DNA of 64,000 nt from positions 372,001 through 436,000 of the forward strand of contig JADJCS010000001.1 in assembly GCA_016703105.1 (NCBI GenBank), given 5' to 3'. Position 1 is the first letter of the stretch, and each line of letters opens with the position of its first letter. Under the pieces are notes generated by a model. The model was not told the origin of the DNA and did no database searches. It saw nothing but the letters and a program-made list of their open reading frames with translations. Of the stretch, positions 52,378 to 60,631 are shown in pieces. The DNA comes from Flavobacteriales bacterium. GTDB taxonomy: Bacteria > Bacteroidota > Bacteroidia > Flavobacteriales_F > PHOS-HE28. A program made the translations under genes and the position numbers.

Positions 52378-55300
52378 CTATTCGCCCTCGGTACCGTTGG
52401 TCCAGATCATCTCTGTTATGCTCTGGCCATTGCGGAAATAGAAGGTTCCCCACTTGGCGATCACCTTGCTGTATTCGTCCGCTTTGTTGCCATCGACCAC
52501 GACACGTCGAACGATCACTTTGTTACCCTCGGTGTAGCTCTCTTCCGTGACCCCCTGAGGGTATTCGGTGGCGAGCTTCGAACGATTGTAGTCCGTGAAA
52601 TCCTTCGGCTCGTTCAGCGATGTGTTCGAAATGCGTTCCTGCGCGGCCAGCCGCTGATCGGTGGACCGCTGCGATAGGTGCGCATCGCGACGTTGAAGCA
52701 CATCCTTAGTTTCGGTCACTTGCTCGCGGTTGCCCTGCGCAAGTTCATCCCCACGCACTTTCAGAGCTTCCTGCCCCTCGGCCACGGCCACTACTTCGGA
52801 CCGGGCTTGCGAGTTGCGTGCCAACCCTTGCTGGCTGTCCCGCGCGAGTTTTTCCCGCACCTGTTCGGCCGCCGTCAGTTGCGCTTGCACTTGTTCGGCA
52901 TGCAGGTCGTGCCGGGTCTGGTTCGAGGCCGCTAGCTGGTCGCGCAACGCGTCTCCCGAGGCTTGGCTCGCGCCGCGGAGTTGAGAGGACCTGGCTTGGC
53001 GTTGGCGTTCGATCTCCGCCAGTTCATCCTGATAGGCCTTAAGCTTTTCGGCGTTCTCGATCCGTTGCGCTTCGCTGCCATGATAGAGCTCATCCGTGCT
53101 CTCCGCGATACGCTGCTTCCCGGCCACATTCTCCTCCATCCGTTTCCACGCTTCAGCTTGGTTGTTCACTTCCTCTTCGGAAAGATCACGGCGCAGTTTT
53201 TTGATCCGCTCGTACTTCTCCGCCTCTTCCCGAGCCTTCGCCTCACGCATGAAACGTTCCGCTTCCTCCTCCTTGCGGATGTCGATCGTATTGCTGGGCT
53301 TCTTGATGACCACAGGTTTGGGCTCCTCCTTCTTCGCGGCAAGTTCAGCCTCCCGGCGGCGGCGTTCTTCCTCTTCGGCCATCAAGCGGTCGATCTCACC
53401 GATGCGTTCATCGGGATAGGTTTCATCCGGCTTGATGTCCAGCGCTTGGGCGTACAGGCCTCTGGCTTCAGGATAGCTCTTGGCGGTGAAGGCAAGGTCT
53501 GCCTCGGTGATGGTCTTGCGGTAACGCTCGGCCAAAGAACGCGAGTCCTCGGTACGCCGACGCTCCTCCTCAGCAGCGAGACGCGCGGCCTCCGCGTCAG
53601 CGGCTTCCTTCCGCTTACGCTCTTCGTCCAGGCGACGCTTCTCTTCCGCCAAACGATCGGCCTCGGACATCGCCTTGGCCCGATCGGCGAGCAGTTGTTC
53701 GATCATGGCAAGTCGGTCCTTCGGATATTGTTCCTCGGGCTTAACGGTTAGCGCCTCGGTGTACTTGTCACGGGCTCGATCGAACTCCTCCCCATCGAAG
53801 GCCAGATCCGCAGTAGCGATAAGGTCTCGATAGCGACGCTCGAGCGCATCAGCTTCGGCCTTCAGGCGATCGCGTTCGGCCGCATCCTTATCGGCGGCCG
53901 CTCTTTCCGCCGCAGCGCGCTCCGCAGCTAGACGGTCGGCTTCAGCTTGGGCCGCCAGATCACCCAGGAGTTTTCCGATCTCGGCGATCCTGTCTTTGGG
54001 GTACTGCTCATCCGCCTTCACGCCGAGCGCTTCTGTGTATGCCGTGCGGGCATCCTCGTACTTGCTCGCTGTGAAGGCCTTGTCCGCCTTTAGGATCAAA
54101 GCCAGGTAACGGGCTTCGAGCTCCTGCTTCTCACGCTCCAACAGTTCTTTCTCCGCTTTGTCCTTTGCCGCCGCGTCCATGCGGCCCTCTATGTCGGCGA
54201 TACGCGCGGCGGGATGCGCTTCCCCCGGTTTCAGGGTCAGTGCATCCTTGTAATCGTTCAACGCGGGCGACCATTTTTCGGTGTCATAGGCTTTGTCGGC
54301 ACGGGCGATCAGGTCATTGTACTTCGCGTCGAGCTCCGCCCGTTTGCGCTCTTCCTCCGCCTTGCGCGCCAGTTCTGCCAGCGCGGCATCGATCTCCACG
54401 ATCCGGTCCTTGGGATAGCGCTCTTCCACCTTGACCGAAGCGGCCTCGGAATATTTCGCGCGTGCCGTCTGGTAGTCCTTCTTTTCCAACAACGCGTCCG
54501 CGGCTTCGATCAATGCGTTGTACTTCGCCTCAAGTTCCTGGCGCTTGCGCTCCTCCTCGGCCTTGGCTGCCAGTTCGGCGATGCGCCTATCGATGGCCAC
54601 AAGCTGGTCCTTGGGGTACTTCTCGGTCGGCTTTAAGCCGATGGCCTCATTGTACTTCGCCTTGGCCTCGTCGAACTTGTCGCCTTGGAAGGCGGCGTCG
54701 GCAGTGGCGATGACGGCCTGGTACTTCTCATTGAGCTCCTTCTGTTTACGCGCCTCCTCTTCTTTGGCCGCTAGCTCCGCCAACTTCTTGTCGATGGCTG
54801 CGAGTTGGTCCTTGGGGTACTTCTCGTCCTTCTTGAGGGCGATGGCTTCATTGTAACCTGCCTTCGCATCATCGTACTTGGCCGCATTGAAGGCCGCGTC
54901 AGCGGCTGCGACAGCCGCGTCATACTTGGCCTGTAGCTCTTTGGCCAGCTTTTCCTCTTCGGCTATTTTGGCTAGTTCGGCGAGTTTCGCTTCAATGGCC
55001 GTCAATTGGTCCTTGGGGTACTTCTCCTCGGGCTTAAGGCCCAAGGCGTCGGTATATTTGGTCTTGGCCTGGTCGTAGTTGGCCGCTTTGAACGCGGCAT
55101 CCGCAGCGGCGATAACCGCGGTATACTGTGCGTCCAGTTCCTTTTTCTTCTTCTCGTCCTCGGCCTTCTTCGCCAGTTCGGCGAGTTTGGCGTCGATCGC
55201 GGCCAATTGGTCCTTCGGGTACTTCTCCTCGGGCTTTAGGCCGGTGGCATCGGGGTAGCGCGCTTTGGCTTCATCGTACTTCTCGCCTTTGAAGGCGGCA

Positions 55301-56271
55301 TCCCCCGCCTTGATCGCGGCATCGTACTTCTCCGCGAGTTCCTTCGCCAACCGTTCCTCTTCGGCCTTCTTCGCCAGGTCGGCGAGAAGCACATCGATCT
55401 CTTTGACCTTCTGCTTCGGATAGGCCTCTTCCTCCTTCACGCCAAGCGCAGCGTTGTATTTGCCCTTGGCGTTCTCGTACTCCTTCTTGGCGAAGAGCGC
55501 ATCGGCTTCCTTGATGAACGCCGCGTACTCGGCTTCGCGCTTCTTGTTCCCCTCTTGATCGCCGAGGCGCATCTGCGCATCGCTCAGTTTCGCGGTCGCC
55601 ACGGGATCACCTGCCTTCAAGCCCAAAGCCCCGGTGAAGGATTCGACGGCCTTTTTGAAGTCGGCCGCGGTCATGGCGGCATCGCCAGCCGCCATGAGCT
55701 TGGCAAAGTCGGCGTCCGCCCCTGCTTCACGGCGCTTCTTGTCCTCGTACTCTTTCATCAACCGCGCGATCTCGCTGCGGATCTGTTCCGTGTATTGCAG
55801 ATCCCAGGTGACCTCGCTGCTCGTCGGATCGAACTTGGCCTTGCCGATGGGCTGTTGCAGGACACTGAAATCGATGCCGGGCAACTCCGAAAAGAGGGTC
55901 ATCTCGATGTTCATCCCGTGGCCTCCCACACGCTCTTCCTCAGGAATGTTCCGGGTGTCGATCGTGATGTTCTTGCTCACGATCCCCGTCTTCACATACA
56001 TGATCTTGTAGTCCGCCCCGTAGTCCAGGTTGAACTCGTATTTGCCGCTCGCGTTGGTGACCACCTCGGTGAGCTTCGCGCCGTTCTTGTACACGGCCAC
56101 GGCCACCCCGTCCAGCTTCTTGGCGCTGGTGTAATCCTTCACCGTGCCATAGACATAGACGTTGTCCACCTGGGCGGAAAGACCGCACCCAAGCCCGATG
56201 AACAGGGCACACAGCAGTATCTGCCAGCCCCTAACTTGCCTCCCGCGTCCTAGCTGCATTGTCCGGCTCAT
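52378..56271 (-). CDS. Giant envelope repeat protein (1297 aa): regulatory-like domain, 11 TPR-like repeats, coiled coil, KWG box
   Basis: After a signal peptide (residues 1-34, ending GCGLSAQ) there is a carboxypeptidase-regulatory-like beta domain (about 36-130), then the box LQQPIGKAKFDPTSSEVTWD (139-158). From about 188 to 965 come 11 TPR-like units of the type ADAAFxxxKYDEAKxKYxEA / LKPEEKYPKDQLAAI / AELAKKAEEE. A long Arg/Glu/Gln coiled coil (about 965-1220) and a C-terminal box VIAKWGTFYFRNGQSITEMI follow. Both ends match the short paralogue at 39854-40951. Start chosen at 56271 because the signal peptide begins there; ATG 56259 is an alternative. The function is unknown; shape suggests a periplasm-spanning rod. 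Confidence 0.8.
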   Translation of the reverse strand: MSRTMQLGRGRQVRGWQILLCALFIGLGCGLSAQVDNVYVYGTVKDYTSAKKLDGVAVAVYKNGAKLTEVVTNASGKYEFNLDYGADYKIMYVKTGIVSKNITIDTRNIPEEERVGGHGMNIEMTLFSELPGIDFSVLQQPIGKAKFDPTSSEVTWDLQYTEQIRSEIARLMKEYEDKKRREAGADADFAKLMAAGDAAMTAADFKKAVESFTGALGLKAGDPVATAKLSDAQMRLGDQEGNKKREAEYAAFIKEADALFAKKEYENAKGKYNAALGVKEEEAYPKQKVKEIDVLLADLAKKAEEERLAKELAEKYDAAIKAGDAAFKGEKYDEAKARYPDATGLKPEEKYPKDQLAAIDAKLAELAKKAEDEKKKKELDAQYTAVIAAADAAFKAANYDQAKTKYTDALGLKPEEKYPKDQLTAIEAKLAELAKIAEEEKLAKELQAKYDAAVAAADAAFNAAKYDDAKAGYNEAIALKKDEKYPKDQLAAIDKKLAELAAKEEEARKQKELNEKYQAVIATADAAFQGDKFDEAKAKYNEAIGLKPTEKYPKDQLVAIDRRIAELAAKAEEERKRQELEAKYNALIEAADALLEKKDYQTARAKYSEAASVKVEERYPKDRIVEIDAALAELARKAEEERKRAELDAKYNDLIARADKAYDTEKWSPALNDYKDALTLKPGEAHPAARIADIEGRMDAAAKDKAEKELLEREKQELEARYLALILKADKAFTASKYEDARTAYTEALGVKADEQYPKDRIAEIGKLLGDLAAQAEADRLAAERAAAERAAADKDAAERDRLKAEADALERRYRDLIATADLAFDGEEFDRARDKYTEALTVKPEEQYPKDRLAMIEQLLADRAKAMSEADRLAEEKRRLDEERKRKEAADAEAARLAAEEERRRTEDSRSLAERYRKTITEADLAFTAKSYPEARGLYAQALDIKPDETYPDERIGEIDRLMAEEEERRRREAELAAKKEEPKPVVIKKPSNTIDIRKEEEAERFMREAKAREEAEKYERIKKLRRDLSEEEVNNQAEAWKRMEENVAGKQRIAESTDELYHGSEAQRIENAEKLKAYQDELAEIERQRQARSSQLRGASQASGDALRDQLAASNQTRHDLHAEQVQAQLTAAEQVREKLARDSQQGLARNSQARSEVVAVAEGQEALKVRGDELAQGNREQVTETKDVLQRRDAHLSQRSTDQRLAAQERISNTSLNEPKDFTDYNRSKLATEYPQGVTEESYTEGNKVIVRRVVVDGNKADEYSKVIAKWGTFYFRNGQSITEMIWTNGTEGE
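53380..55710 (-). repeat. Eleven tandem TPR-like units inside the giant protein
   Basis: Units R2 to R7 are each 67 residues with a nearly fixed EKYPKDQLAAID core. R1 and R8 to R11 vary in length through extra coiled-coil insertions. Confidence 0.85.
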
Positions 56272-56355
56272 TCTCTCCCGTGAAAGACCTCGCAAAGTAC
56301 GACTTCCGGCCCCAGCAGGTTGCGCACCGGGGCGTGTTCCCATCCACACCGCGTC

Positions 56356-57483
56356 GTGCATAGCATTTGGGAACAGCGCAGTTTCCTCGCCCGGCCGGAC
56401 TTGGCCGTGGTGGGTGCTGGCCTGGTGGGGCTCTTCGCAGCGTTGCACGCCAAGCGGCTCCATCCGGGATGGAAAGTAGTGGTGCTGGAGCGCGGACCCC
56501 ATCCCAGCGGTGCGAGTGTCCGCAATGCGGGATTCGCCTGTTTCGGGAGCCCCAGCGAGTTGCTGGCCGATATCGCCGATGAAGGAGAGGCCGCTGCCTT
56601 GCATCGCGTCGAAGAACGGTGGAAGGGCCTGCTGGAACTGCGCGCCGAGTTGGGCGATGCGGCCATAGGCTTCGAACCGAGCGGTGGGCATGAGATATAC
56701 GGGGTGAACGACCCGCTGTACAACCAGGTCGCCGAAGGGTTCGATCGGCTGAACGTCTTGCTGGCCGATATCACCGGTCCTGGAACCTACCGATGGCTGC
56801 CCGGCGGACCCGCGCGCTTCGGACTGGCGCGCACCGCCCACCTGGTGCGTACCGACCTGGAAGGCCCTGTGGATACGGGCCGACTGATGCGCAGCCTGCT
56901 GGCGAAGGTGAGCGAAGCGGGGGTGGATGTGCATTTCGGACAGGACGTGCAGCGGATGGAGAACGCCGCTGAAGGCGTGGACCTTGTGCTAGCTGACGGC
57001 ACCGCCCTTCGCACCCGGCAAGTGCTGGTGGCCACGAACGGGTATGTGCGCCAGCTTTTACCTGACCTCGACATCGAACCAGCGCGCGGACAAGTGCTTC
57101 TTACAGAGCCTGTTCCCGGCCTGAAGCTCAAGGGCACATTCCACGCTCACGAGGGTTATTTCTACTTCCGCGACTATGAGGGACGGGTGCTGCTCGGCGG
57201 CGGAAGGCACTTGGACAGAGCGGTTGAGCGAACCTGGAAGGATGGCAATACGCCATTGATCATGGAAGCATTGGAAAACCTGCTGCGCGCCACCATCCTG
57301 CCAGACCAAAACGTGGCGATCGCGCACCACTGGAGCGGGGTGATGGGCTTCCGGACCCAAGGCAAGGAGCCTTTGGTGGCTCGCGTGGCACCGAACGTGG
57401 TGGTAGCCGCTGGGCTGAGCGGCATGGGCGTGGCGATCGGGGTGCGGGTGGCGCGGAGGGCGGTCAGGCTGATCCGCGAATAG
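56356..57483 (+). CDS. FAD-dependent oxidoreductase, DAO family
   Basis: The 375-residue flavoenzyme has the N-terminal Rossmann motif DLAVVGAGLVGLFAALHAK, the following ERGPHPSGASVRNAGFACFG and a C-terminal GLSGMGVAIGVRVA motif. It belongs to the D-amino-acid/glycine oxidase (DAO) superfamily, which oxidises amines. GTG 56356 gives VHSIWEQRSF, the usual family opening; the upstream in-frame start at 56320 does not. It is divergent from the giant gene. Confidence 0.87.
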   Translation: MHSIWEQRSFLARPDLAVVGAGLVGLFAALHAKRLHPGWKVVVLERGPHPSGASVRNAGFACFGSPSELLADIADEGEAAALHRVEERWKGLLELRAELGDAAIGFEPSGGHEIYGVNDPLYNQVAEGFDRLNVLLADITGPGTYRWLPGGPARFGLARTAHLVRTDLEGPVDTGRLMRSLLAKVSEAGVDVHFGQDVQRMENAAEGVDLVLADGTALRTRQVLVATNGYVRQLLPDLDIEPARGQVLLTEPVPGLKLKGTFHAHEGYFYFRDYEGRVLLGGGRHLDRAVERTWKDGNTPLIMEALENLLRATILPDQNVAIAHHWSGVMGFRTQGKEPLVARVAPNVVVAAGLSGMGVAIGVRVARRAVRLIRE

Positions 57484-57500
57484 GGCGCGCAGAACGCAAA

Positions 57501-57520
57501 AGGGCCGCTCGCGCGACCCT
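57501..57520 (-). terminator. Rho-independent terminator of tRNA-Thr
   Basis: On the minus strand agggtcgc - gcga - gcggccct (one G-T pair), followed by ttttgcgtt. It ends the tRNA transcript and could also serve the oxidoreductase gene. Confidence 0.72.
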
Positions 57521-57524
57521 TCAG

Positions 57525-57596
57525 AGCCTCCCGCCGGATTTGAACCGGCGACCTGCTCATTACGAATGAGCTGCTCTACCGCTGAGCTAGGGAGGC
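57525..57596 (-). tRNA. tRNA-Thr (anticodon CGT)
   Basis: The minus strand folds as a full cloverleaf: acceptor gcctccc/gggaggc, D-arm with agcggta, anticodon stem gctca/tgagc with loop ttcgtaa (anticodon CGT, reads ACG), and T-arm gccgg-ttcaaat-ccggc. No CCA is encoded. Confidence 0.95.
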
Positions 57597-57601
57597 CAAT
57601 G

Positions 57602-57622
57602 CCCCCCGACCGGGTCGGGGGG
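57602..57622 (-). terminator. Terminator-like hairpin between the propeller gene and tRNA-Thr
   Basis: ccccccgac / gtcgggggg, 9-bp stem, 3-nt loop, 40 nt after the stop of the DUF5074 gene. Confidence 0.6.
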
Positions 57623-57661
57623 GCGCAAATGTAGGAGCTTGATCCGCTCGCTCCTCAGGAC

Positions 57662-58936
57662 CTAATACTTCACGATCCTTGCAGCGGGCAGGCCAGGAAC
57701 TTGCACACTGTAAACACCCGGTTCAAAGGCGCTGAGGTCGAGTTGCACGGTGTTGCTAACCGCTGTGATGTTCAGCACTTCGCGGCCTGCGGCATCCAGC
57801 ACTCGCACCGGGCCAACGCTGCGCAGCGGCATGCTGACGGTGACGCGATCGCTAGCCGGGACGGGGAAGACCGATAGCGCGCTTTGTTGAGCGTGTTCTG
57901 ATGTGGCTGTGCTGGTGCGTACATCCAGACAGAGCCGGCCAGCGCTGACGCCAATGGCGGTGCTGCTGAGTTCGGTACCGTCGTATTCCAACATATGGAG
58001 TGTGCCGGTGCTGACGAAGTCCGTGGTGGTGGCGTACATCACATTGTTCAGCGGGTCGTTGAGCAGGCTGTACGGGAAGAGCGTGGTGGCAAGGGTATCC
58101 AGGATATTCTCCGTGGTGATGTCATAGCGGGCCATGCGGCTCAGCGCGTATTCGTTGTAGACCACCTTGTCCGCAACCAGTTCGCTGGCACCGCAACCGG
58201 AGTTCTCGGTGATGTCCTCCGTGAAGGCGAACGCCCCCGCCGTGGTGACCTTGCTGATGGAACTGCCACTGAAATCCTTGTTGCAGAGCACGTAGAGGTC
58301 CTGGCCGGCGACCATGATGTTCTCCGGGTTGATGCCGTTCGGGCCGAGGTCCACTTCGTTCACGTACGTGCCGCTTGGCAGGTCCACAATGCCTAAGAGC
58401 CCGACCATGTTGCCGAAGTCGAAGGCGTTGCCCACGGCGAGGTAGGCCTTGTCCCCCACCACTTCCACATCCTCCGCGCTGTAAAGGAGACCGTCGGTTG
58501 GGTCGATGCTGTAGAGCAGATCGAGGGTGGCCATTTCGCGCACTTCGAAGTAGTGGGCCAATCCGCCCAACTCGCCGCGCGTGATAAGGACTTGATCGTT
58601 CCACAGGGCGATCTTCCGGATGCCCGGAACAGCGGCCTGATCCAGCAAGGTGTAGGTATCGGCGTCGTACTTGAGCAGGGCGCCATCGGCGGCGACGTAA
58701 ACGGCACTGTTGGCCAGGTCCACATCGCTGGCAAAGCGCTGGCCGGCGATGGTGGCCACGGTTTGGTAGATGCCCGTGGCGGGGTCGTAGCTACCGAGGC
58801 TGACGGGGACCTCCTGGGTTTGCGTGTTCATGTTGAAATAGCCCTCGTTGAGCACGAACACTTGATGCACGTATGATTGGGCGGTGGCCTGTGCCACCAA
58901 GCCGCAGGTGGCGGCGAAGAGAAGAGAACGGTACAT
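57662..58936 (-). CDS. BtuG-like DUF5074 beta-propeller with T9SS sorting domain (probable cobalamin capture)
   Basis: The 424-residue protein has a signal peptide (MYRSLLFAATCGLVAQATAQ), a YncE-like seven-bladed propeller of the DUF5074 type (HQVFVLNEGYFNMNTQTQEV, LANSAVYVAADGALLKYD, GINPENIMVAGQDLYVLCNK) and a T9SS type A end (SVFPVPASDRVTVSMPLR). DUF5074 propellers include BtuG, the outer-surface cobalamin-binding protein of Bacteroides. The B12 riboswitch directly upstream supports that role here. No TonB-dependent BtuB lies next to it in the window. The start at 58936 is set by the signal peptide. Confidence 0.85.
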   Translation of the reverse strand: MYRSLLFAATCGLVAQATAQSYVHQVFVLNEGYFNMNTQTQEVPVSLGSYDPATGIYQTVATIAGQRFASDVDLANSAVYVAADGALLKYDADTYTLLDQAAVPGIRKIALWNDQVLITRGELGGLAHYFEVREMATLDLLYSIDPTDGLLYSAEDVEVVGDKAYLAVGNAFDFGNMVGLLGIVDLPSGTYVNEVDLGPNGINPENIMVAGQDLYVLCNKDFSGSSISKVTTAGAFAFTEDITENSGCGASELVADKVVYNEYALSRMARYDITTENILDTLATTLFPYSLLNDPLNNVMYATTTDFVSTGTLHMLEYDGTELSSTAIGVSAGRLCLDVRTSTATSEHAQQSALSVFPVPASDRVTVSMPLRSVGPVRVLDAAGREVLNITAVSNTVQLDLSAFEPGVYSVQVPGLPAARIVKY

Positions 58937-59044
58937 GGGAGAGAGGTTTTTTGGTGCCGCGTTCACCGCGCGGCGGTTTCGTGAAACCTCCGGGCAAAAG
59001 CGATGGCTACCGCAAGCCACCGTGCCTTTGTCCCGAAGGCCGAT

Positions 59045-59213
59045 ACTATTGCGTGCTGGCAGGTCTTCTGGCTCATCCCTATCCACCGCGCCTTCCCGTT
59101 CCATTGGTGGAACAGTGGCTATTGCGGTGGCGTTGAGGATCTACAGCTGCGGGAACAGCTCCCGGGTTGGACGGGATTCCCTTTTCATTCCCGACGGATC
59201 GGGAAACCTTCAC
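59045..59213 (-). promoter_or_regulatory. Cobalamin (AdoCbl) riboswitch
   Basis: The minus-strand leader shows the conserved order of B12 riboswitches: ggtttcccgatccg..., gaaaagggaatcccgtccaa, then gccactgttcc, then gggaaggcgcggtgg, then the B12 box in gatgagccagaagacctgcc. This element folds on adenosylcobalamin and usually turns off the downstream gene. It sits between the TACATTTG box and the DUF5074 gene, whose start it precedes by about 110 nt. Confidence 0.92.
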
Positions 59214-59220
59214 GCGGCGC

Positions 59221-59228
59221 CAAATGTA
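59221..59228 (-). promoter_or_regulatory. -7 promoter box TACATTTG for the riboswitch transcript
   Basis: Reads TACATTTG on the minus strand, about 8 nt before the conserved riboswitch core. Its position fits a start of transcription just ahead of the aptamer. Confidence 0.62.
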
Positions 59229-59248
59229 GCAGGCTATCTTGGCCGGGC

Positions 59249-60109
59249 ATGACCACGCCAGCTTATGACCTGCGGCCGTTGGATCTTTCCGCGGAAGGAC
59301 TGGCGCAGGTGAACACTTTGCTCCGGCTGGTTTTCCCGCATGCGACCCACTACTCGGAAGCCCTGCTGCGCTGGCAGTATGTGGACAACCCGGATGGCCT
59401 TGCCGTGGGCTACAACGCTTGGGCTGGTGAGGAATTGGCAGCGCACTATGTGACGATCCCTATGCGCGCGCTTGTCCACGGGCGCGAAGAACGGGGCTTG
59501 CTGTCGCTCAATACGGCGACGGCACCGACACACCAGGGGAAGGGCCTGTTCACCCGACTGGCGGAAGCCACCTACCGTGCTGGAGCAGAGCAAGGGTTCG
59601 GCTTTGTGGTGGGCGTGGCCAACGCGAACAGCACGCATGGCTTTACGAAGAAGTTGGGATTCCAATTGGTATCGCCTTTGCGCGCGATGGTCGGGATAGG
59701 ATCGCTTCCGCTGCGGCCGGATGACGGCAATGTTCAGTTCGCGCCCATGCACAGCGAAGCGAAGCTGCACTGGCGCACCGTGCATCCAGCGCATGTGTAC
59801 ACGTTGGCGGCACAGCCGCACATGTGGACTGTGCTGAGCCCGAAACGGATGAAAGGCGCTCGCTTCGTGCTGGCCACAGGGTTGGGTGGCGCACCAAGGC
59901 TTGTCCTTCGCAAGGAGAAAGCTCCGGCACTGAAGGCGTGGATCGGTCTTGATCCCTCGATGGCGTGGACCTCATCCGCATACCTGAACGTGCCCATGCG
60001 CTTGCGGCCTTCACCACTCAACATGATCTTCAAGGACCTGAGCGGTGCAGCCCGCAAGCTGGACGCTAGCAAAGTGCGCATGGAGGCGATCGACTTCGAC
60101 GTGCTCTGA
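59249..60109 (+). CDS. GNAT-family N-acetyltransferase
   Basis: The 286-residue protein has the acetyl-CoA-binding loop TATAPTHQGKGLFTRLAEAT and the following VVGVANANSTHGFTKKLGFQ, as in GNAT enzymes. The C-terminal half (residues about 150-286) is a separate domain without a recognised fold. ATG 59249 is used because it precedes the conserved start MTTPAYDLRPLDLSAEG; the frame upstream overlaps the riboswitch. The substrate is unknown. Confidence 0.82.
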   Translation: MTTPAYDLRPLDLSAEGLAQVNTLLRLVFPHATHYSEALLRWQYVDNPDGLAVGYNAWAGEELAAHYVTIPMRALVHGREERGLLSLNTATAPTHQGKGLFTRLAEATYRAGAEQGFGFVVGVANANSTHGFTKKLGFQLVSPLRAMVGIGSLPLRPDDGNVQFAPMHSEAKLHWRTVHPAHVYTLAAQPHMWTVLSPKRMKGARFVLATGLGGAPRLVLRKEKAPALKAWIGLDPSMAWTSSAYLNVPMRLRPSPLNMIFKDLSGAARKLDASKVRMEAIDFDVL

Positions 60110-60173
60110 CGCTGCACCGCGCGGATCGATCGAACGGTGACGAAAAAGGGGCTGGCGTCGAACGGGGAGTTTT

Positions 60174-60242
60174 GTGGGGGGGGGAGGTGGGGGTTGGGGG
60201 GGGGGCGTGGTGGGGGGTGGGGTGGGGGGGGAGGGGGGAGTG
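60174..60242. repeat. Poly-G low-complexity tract
   Basis: About 68 nt are almost only G and T, with runs of five to ten G. No gene is credible here. It could form G-quadruplexes, or be a sequencing/assembly artefact. Confidence 0.85.
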
Positions 60243-60296
60243 CAAGGATGCGAACCATTCCGTTCACATGTTGTTTACAACACATCGAGGAGCACC

Positions 60297-60304
60297 TACA
60301 TTTG
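60297..60304 (+). promoter_or_regulatory. -7 promoter box TACATTTG for the 61-aa gene
   Basis: Exact TAnnTTTG with tgttgtttacaaca (an inverted repeat) about 20 nt upstream, which supplies a possible -33 TTG. Confidence 0.6.
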
Positions 60305-60324
60305 GCGCCTTCCGAACGGAACAC

Positions 60325-60510
60325 ATGGAGCTATCGACCAAGGCAGAGCAAGAGATGGAGCAGAACGAGCGGTCTTACACGGTGTACAAGAACGGGGAGC
60401 GGTTCAGCTTTTGTCCGCATGAGGATCTGAACCTTCCCAAGTCGTATGAGGAAGTGCTGGCTCGTTTCAAGCGCCTGCAAGGCGACAAGGCCTGGGAGGT
60501 GTTGAACTGA
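60325..60510 (+). CDS. Small hypothetical protein (61 aa)
   Basis: ATG 60325, 20 nt after a good -7 box, opens MELSTKAEQEMEQNERSYTV. The protein is acidic and helical at both ends with a central FSFCPHEDLNLPKSYEE. It has no signal peptide or membrane helix. A strong terminator lies 20 nt after the stop, so it is a self-contained unit. No family is recognised. Confidence 0.68.
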   Translation: MELSTKAEQEMEQNERSYTVYKNGERFSFCPHEDLNLPKSYEEVLARFKRLQGDKAWEVLN

Positions 60511-60530
60511 CCCTGGCCCCGACCCGCTCG

Positions 60531-60563
60531 CAAAGCGCCCTGCCCTTTCGGCAGGGCGCTTTG
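60531..60563 (+). terminator. Rho-independent terminator after the 61-aa gene
   Basis: caaagcgccctgcc / ggcagggcgctttg, 14-bp perfect stem, 5-nt loop, then cttttct. Confidence 0.9.
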
Positions 60564-60631
60564 CTTTTCTCCCGTCCGTGGTTTTACCTTCAACACGTTC
60601 TTTTCCGTGCTACCCTACCCCCCAACGAGCC

